Of a stretch of DNA of 8,025 bases, positions 5,845 through 8,025 are shown piece after piece (position 1 is the stretch's first letter; each line of letters opens with the position of its first letter). Source of the stretch: Acidobacteriota bacterium (GTDB taxonomy: Bacteria; Acidobacteriota; Vicinamibacteria; Vicinamibacterales; Vicinamibacteraceae). Both the position numbers and the translations under genes were made by a program. The notes under the pieces are model-generated. The model saw only the letters and a program-made list of their open reading frames with translations. It did no database searches and was not told the DNA's origin. The stretch spans positions 1-8,025 of the forward strand of contig JAEZDP010000079.1 in assembly GCA_023418055.1 (NCBI GenBank), written 5' to 3'.

Positions 5845-6582
5845 ATGCGTATCGCGATCATCAGTGACATCCACGGGAACCTGTCGGCGCTCGACGCCGT
5901 CCTCGCCGACCTACGGTCCCGGCCTGTCGACGCGACGTACTGCCTCGGGGACCTGGTCGGCTACGCGGCTCACCCGAACGAGGTCATCGAGCGCATCCGT
6001 GCCGAAAGCATCAGCACGATCATGGGCAACTATGACGACGGCGTGGGGTTCGAGCGGGACGAGTGCGGCTGCGCTTACACGAACCCGGTCGACAAGGCGC
6101 TCGGTGACCAATCACTGGCCTGGACGAAGGGGACCGTCACCGCTGAGAACAAGGCTCATCTGCGAACACTGGCGACAGAGATCCGGTTCGAAGCCCACGG
6201 CAAACGCGTGCTGCTCGTCCACGGCAGTCCGCGTCGCATCAACGAGTACCTGTTCGAGGATCGTCCCATCTCGAGCTTCCAGCGGCTCGCGGCCTCATCG
6301 AACGCGGACATCATCGTCTTCGGCCATACCCACAAGCCGTACACGAAGCTCGTGGACGATGTGCTGTTCGTGAATGCGGGCTCGGTGGGCAAACCGAAGG
6401 ACGGCGACTGGCGCGCCTGCTACATCATCCTGGATCCATCGGACCCGACCAGCCCTGTGGAGGTCATCCGCGTGCCGTATGACGTCACGCGGGAGGCCGC
6501 CGCGATCCGCGCGAGCGAACTCCCGGACAAGTTCGCGGTGGACATCGAAACGGGTGGTGCTATCACCGCCAGCCCCGCGTGA
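5845..6582 (+). CDS. Calcineurin-like metallophosphoesterase of the ars operon
   Basis: This 245-residue cytoplasmic protein has the complete metal-binding signature of the YfcE/MJ0936-type phosphoesterases: D8-x-H10 (SDIHGN), G35-D36 (CLGDLVGY), G61-N62-Y63-D64 with tyrosine where many relatives have histidine, H126 (LLVHGSPR) and G160-H161-x-H163 (FGHTHKPY). These residues bind two divalent metals and catalyse phosphoester hydrolysis; the natural substrate is unknown. Residues 72-77 read DECGCA, a C-x-C pair in a surface-type insertion. The start is ATG 5845, because the conserved core begins at its second residue; TAAGGG at 5828-5833 is a weak, distant ribosome site. The gene follows acr3 by 14 bases, and its stop overlaps the next gene's GTG by four, so it belongs to the ars transcript. 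From memory, similar phosphoesterases recur in ars clusters, suggesting a role in arsenate-ester or phosphate metabolism under arsenic stress, but that is inference. Confidence 0.9.
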   Translation: MRIAIISDIHGNLSALDAVLADLRSRPVDATYCLGDLVGYAAHPNEVIERIRAESISTIMGNYDDGVGFERDECGCAYTNPVDKALGDQSLAWTKGTVTAENKAHLRTLATEIRFEAHGKRVLLVHGSPRRINEYLFEDRPISSFQRLAASSNADIIVFGHTHKPYTKLVDDVLFVNAGSVGKPKDGDWRACYIILDPSDPTSPVEVIRVPYDVTREAAAIRASELPDKFAVDIETGGAITASPA

Positions 6583-6971
6583 GCGATCACACCGACGACG
6601 TCGATGCCCCCGACGTCGTGATCATCGGCGGCGGCCAGGCCGCTCTTTCGGTCGCCTACTTCCTGCGGCGCACGTCTCTGTCGTACGTGCTGCTCGACGC
6701 CGAAGATGCGCCTGGCGGGGCGTGGCGGCATGGATGGCCGTCACTTCGCCTGTTCTCTCCCGCACAGGTCAGCTCGCTCTCCGGCTGGCCGATGCCGCCT
6801 GTGCCTGACGGCTTCCCTGCGCGCGATCAGGTCATCGACTACCCGGCGCGCTATGAGCAGCGCTACCAGATACCGGTCGTGCGGCCGGCCTGGGTGCACG
6901 CCGTGGAGCGCGCGCGTGGCCGGCTGCTGGTGCGCTCCGCCGATCGGTCGTGGTTGCACGGGCAGTGGTGA
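6579..6971 (+). CDS. arsO: ArsO-like flavin-dependent monooxygenase, N-terminal part of a frameshifted gene
   Basis: This frame encodes the FAD-binding half of an ArsO-type NAD(P)H-dependent flavoprotein. The dinucleotide-binding motif DVVIIGGGQAALSVAYFLRR lies near residues 12-31 (GxGxxA). It is followed by GGAWRHGWPSLRLFSPAQ and SSLSGWPMP, a stretch typical of ArsO-family proteins. The start is GTG 6579, overlapping the phosphoesterase stop (GTGA), so translation is coupled. The frame stays protein-like to about LLVRSADRSWL, then ends in the unrelated HGQW and a TGA at 6969-6971. The continuation (ARAVVSATGTW) is read one base back, in the frame of the next entry. Joined, 6579-7654 would encode about 358 residues, close to the family norm of roughly 350. 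As it stands the product is a truncated, probably inactive fragment, unless the lesion is a sequencing error. Confidence 0.85.
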   Translation: MSDHTDDVDAPDVVIIGGGQAALSVAYFLRRTSLSYVLLDAEDAPGGAWRHGWPSLRLFSPAQVSSLSGWPMPPVPDGFPARDQVIDYPARYEQRYQIPVVRPAWVHAVERARGRLLVRSADRSWLHGQW

Positions 6972-7654
6972 GCGCGACGGGAACGTGGAGGGCGCCGTTC
7001 GTCCCCGTGTATCCCGGGCGAGAGACGTTTGCGGGCTCTCAGTTGCACTCGGCGGACTACGCGGGTCCAGAGCCATTCGCCGGCCAGAGGGTTCTGGTCG
7101 TCGGCGGCGGCAACTCCGGTGCGCAGATCCTTGCGGAGGTGGCGTCCGTCGCCGAGGCCATCTGGGTGACCGAACGACCGCCCCGGTTTCTGCCCGACGG
7201 CGTCGATGGTGGCGTCCTCTTCCGCTGGGCCTCCGAGCGATGGAAGGCGCAGCAGGAAGGGCGTGCCGCCTCAGTGCCGGAGGGCGGCCTGGGCGACATC
7301 GTGATGGTGCCAGCAGTCGTCGACGCCCGGTCGCGCGGGGCGCTCGTCGCACATGCGCCGTTCGACCACTTCACCATGTCCGGAGTCCGTTGGGCCGACG
7401 GGACGTCGGCAGTCGTGGACACCGTCATCTGGTGTACGGGCTTCCGGCCGGCGCTCTCGCATCTCGAGGCGCTGGGCATCGTCAGCGAGGGGCGTGTGCG
7501 TGTGAGCGGAACGCGGGCGATCGACGAAGAGCGCTTGTGGCTCGTCGGGTATGGCGAGTGGACAGGCTATGCGTCCGCCACTCTCGTAGGCGTCGGGCGG
7601 ACTGCGCGAAGCACCGTGGACCAGATCGATGCGTTCCTCTCGCAGGAGCACTGA
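6950..7654 (+). CDS. arsO: ArsO-like flavin-dependent monooxygenase, C-terminal part of a frameshifted gene
   Basis: This frame continues the preceding half-gene after a -1 change of frame. It begins inside the expected ARAVVSATGTWRAPFVP strand and carries the second nucleotide-binding fold, RVLVVGGGNSGAQILAEVA, for NAD(P)H. It then has VIWCTGFRPALSHLEALGI and the C-terminal block GYGEWTGYASATLVGVGRTA that is characteristic of ArsO. GTG 6950 is only the first start codon available in this frame; it has no ribosome site and makes no domain sense, so I treat this as the 3' part of one broken gene rather than an independent one. In intact relatives, ArsO is a flavin monooxygenase found in ars operons, proposed to act on arsenicals. 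The downstream domains show no further lesion, which points to a recent mutation or an assembly/base-calling error. Confidence 0.85.
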   Translation: MVARAVVSATGTWRAPFVPVYPGRETFAGSQLHSADYAGPEPFAGQRVLVVGGGNSGAQILAEVASVAEAIWVTERPPRFLPDGVDGGVLFRWASERWKAQQEGRAASVPEGGLGDIVMVPAVVDARSRGALVAHAPFDHFTMSGVRWADGTSAVVDTVIWCTGFRPALSHLEALGIVSEGRVRVSGTRAIDEERLWLVGYGEWTGYASATLVGVGRTARSTVDQIDAFLSQEH

Positions 7655-7667
7655 GTTCGTAGCTTGC

Positions 7668-7695
7668 GCGAGCGCTCATCACGAGTGCTGCTCGC
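7668..7695 (+). terminator. Imperfect hairpin after the ars unit, possible terminator
   Basis: GCGAGC (7668-7673) pairs with GCTCGC (7690-7695), and GC at 7674-7675 can continue against GC at 7687-7688 with one bulged base. It starts 14 bases after the stop of the last ars frame, where a terminator is expected. No T-run follows, so it is not a classic intrinsic terminator. Confidence 0.3.
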
Positions 7696-7819
7696 CGAAC
7701 CGGGACTGCTGATCCCAGGCGTGGGTGCGGCTCAGACGCGTGTCCAGGGACTCGGCCCATGAAACACACCACCCAAGGGCCCGTCGAATCATCGCCTCCC
7801 CGCAATCGAAAGAGGCCGA

Positions 7820-7835
7820 GCGGCGTCTACGCCGC
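7820..7835 (-). terminator. Perfect GC hairpin, possible terminator of the minus-strand gene
   Basis: GCGGCG (7820-7825) and CGCCGC (7830-7835) are exact reverse complements around the tetraloop TCTA. Read on the minus strand it lies 74 bases after the stop of the small gene and is followed by CTCGGCCTCTTTCG, only a weak pyrimidine-rich tail. It could serve either convergent transcript; the strand is a guess. Confidence 0.35.
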
Positions 7836-7909
7836 CCGACGACCGCGAGTGGGGAGACACTGTGGAGACGCCGAGAAGGGCGAATCCGTAACCTGTTAGC
7901 CGCAGCGCC

Positions 7910-8025
7910 CTACTTCTGGAGCTGATGCTCAGGCCGCACGCTGCTGAACGTCAGCACGAGCAGTTTCCAGTCGCTTCCCACCTTCTGGAAGACCTCGGTG
8001 ACGGTGAACTCGTTCTTGGCATCGG
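7910..8025 (-). CDS. C-terminal 37 residues of a small protein, possibly SnoaL/NTF2-like (5' part outside window)
   Basis: The minus-strand frame entering from the right edge is open down to TAG at 7912-7910. It reads ...EFTVTEVFQKVGSDWKLLVL, then TFSSVRPEHQLQK. The pattern of a beta strand, a turn with a G-x-x-W-K-(L/V) motif and a closing strand is how many NTF2/SnoaL/DUF4440-type domains end (the W-K-(L/I/V) strand that forms the wall of the binding cone). That similarity is judged from a short stretch, so the family is uncertain; the existence of a gene is better supported than its identity. The gene is convergent with the ars unit and probably not part of it. Confidence 0.55.
   Translation of the reverse strand, partial: DAKNEFTVTEVFQKVGSDWKLLVLTFSSVRPEHQLQK

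Larger units (their letters stand above)
7655..7909. other. Intergenic region between convergent genes
   Basis: These 255 bases lie between the end of the ars unit and the stop of a minus-strand gene, so only terminators are expected here. I see two hairpins, listed separately, and no convincing gene: short open frames in this stretch have no ribosome site and arginine-rich compositions typical of random GC-rich DNA. I see no tRNA, no insertion-sequence end and no direct repeat. Confidence 0.5.

Noticed and set aside
6940..6971. Programmed -1 ribosomal frameshifting in arsO.
   Set aside because: No X-XXY-YYZ slippery heptamer or obvious downstream pseudoknot is visible at the junction, and a single missing base explains the break more simply.
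1..8025. Mobile-element ends, transposase or integrase genes, CRISPR repeats and tRNA genes.
   Set aside because: Reading both strands, I found no such gene, no regularly spaced repeat, no cloverleaf-like sequence and no flanking direct repeat around the ars island, so transfer of the island cannot be argued from this window.

Overview
The window is GC-rich, chromosome-like bacterial DNA carrying a compact arsenic-resistance (ars) island of seven genes on the plus strand. It is flanked on both sides by unrelated minus-strand genes that run off the window edges. The very high GC content, the secreted PKD/Ig-type protein next door and the ACR3-type ars set would suit a soil or sediment bacterium such as an Acidobacteriota (Vicinamibacteria-like) lineage. 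That assignment is only a guess, because no rRNA or other marker gene is present.

Layout. (1) 1-2438, minus strand: the N-terminal 812 residues of a large secreted protein with a signal peptide, two PKD domains and a later Ig-like domain; its 3' end lies outside the window. (2) 2439-2678: a 240-bp divergent intergenic region that must hold the promoters for the secreted protein and for the first ars unit. (3) 2679-4295, plus strand, unit A: arsM (arsenite S-adenosylmethionine methyltransferase), a 56-residue protein with eight cysteines, and an ECF sigma factor resembling SigZ with a cysteine-rich C-terminal tail. (4) 4296-4385: promoter/operator region with a perfect 8-4-8 inverted repeat ending three bases before the arsR start codon. 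(5) 4386-7654, plus strand, unit B: arsR (repressor), acr3 (arsenite efflux permease), a calcineurin-like metallophosphoesterase, and an ArsO-type flavin monooxygenase broken by a one-base frameshift near 6951-6958. Adjacent genes overlap or almost touch, which indicates one transcript. (6) 7655-7909: intergenic region with two hairpins. (7) 7910-8025, minus strand: the C-terminal 37 residues of a small protein, possibly of the SnoaL/NTF2-like type.

How the genes fit together. ArsR is expected to sense As(III) through cysteines and release the operator, turning on Acr3, which pumps arsenite out. ArsM methylates As(III), and ArsO-type flavoproteins are associated with organoarsenical or arsenic redox steps. 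The metallophosphoesterase is a recurrent but poorly explained companion. The least ordinary part is unit A, where a tiny CC-repeat protein and a SigZ-like sigma factor with a CC plus CGCGGC tail follow arsM. I propose, as inference only, that the small protein binds trivalent arsenic or a thiophilic metal, and that the sigma factor is a metal-responsive regulator acting alongside ArsR.
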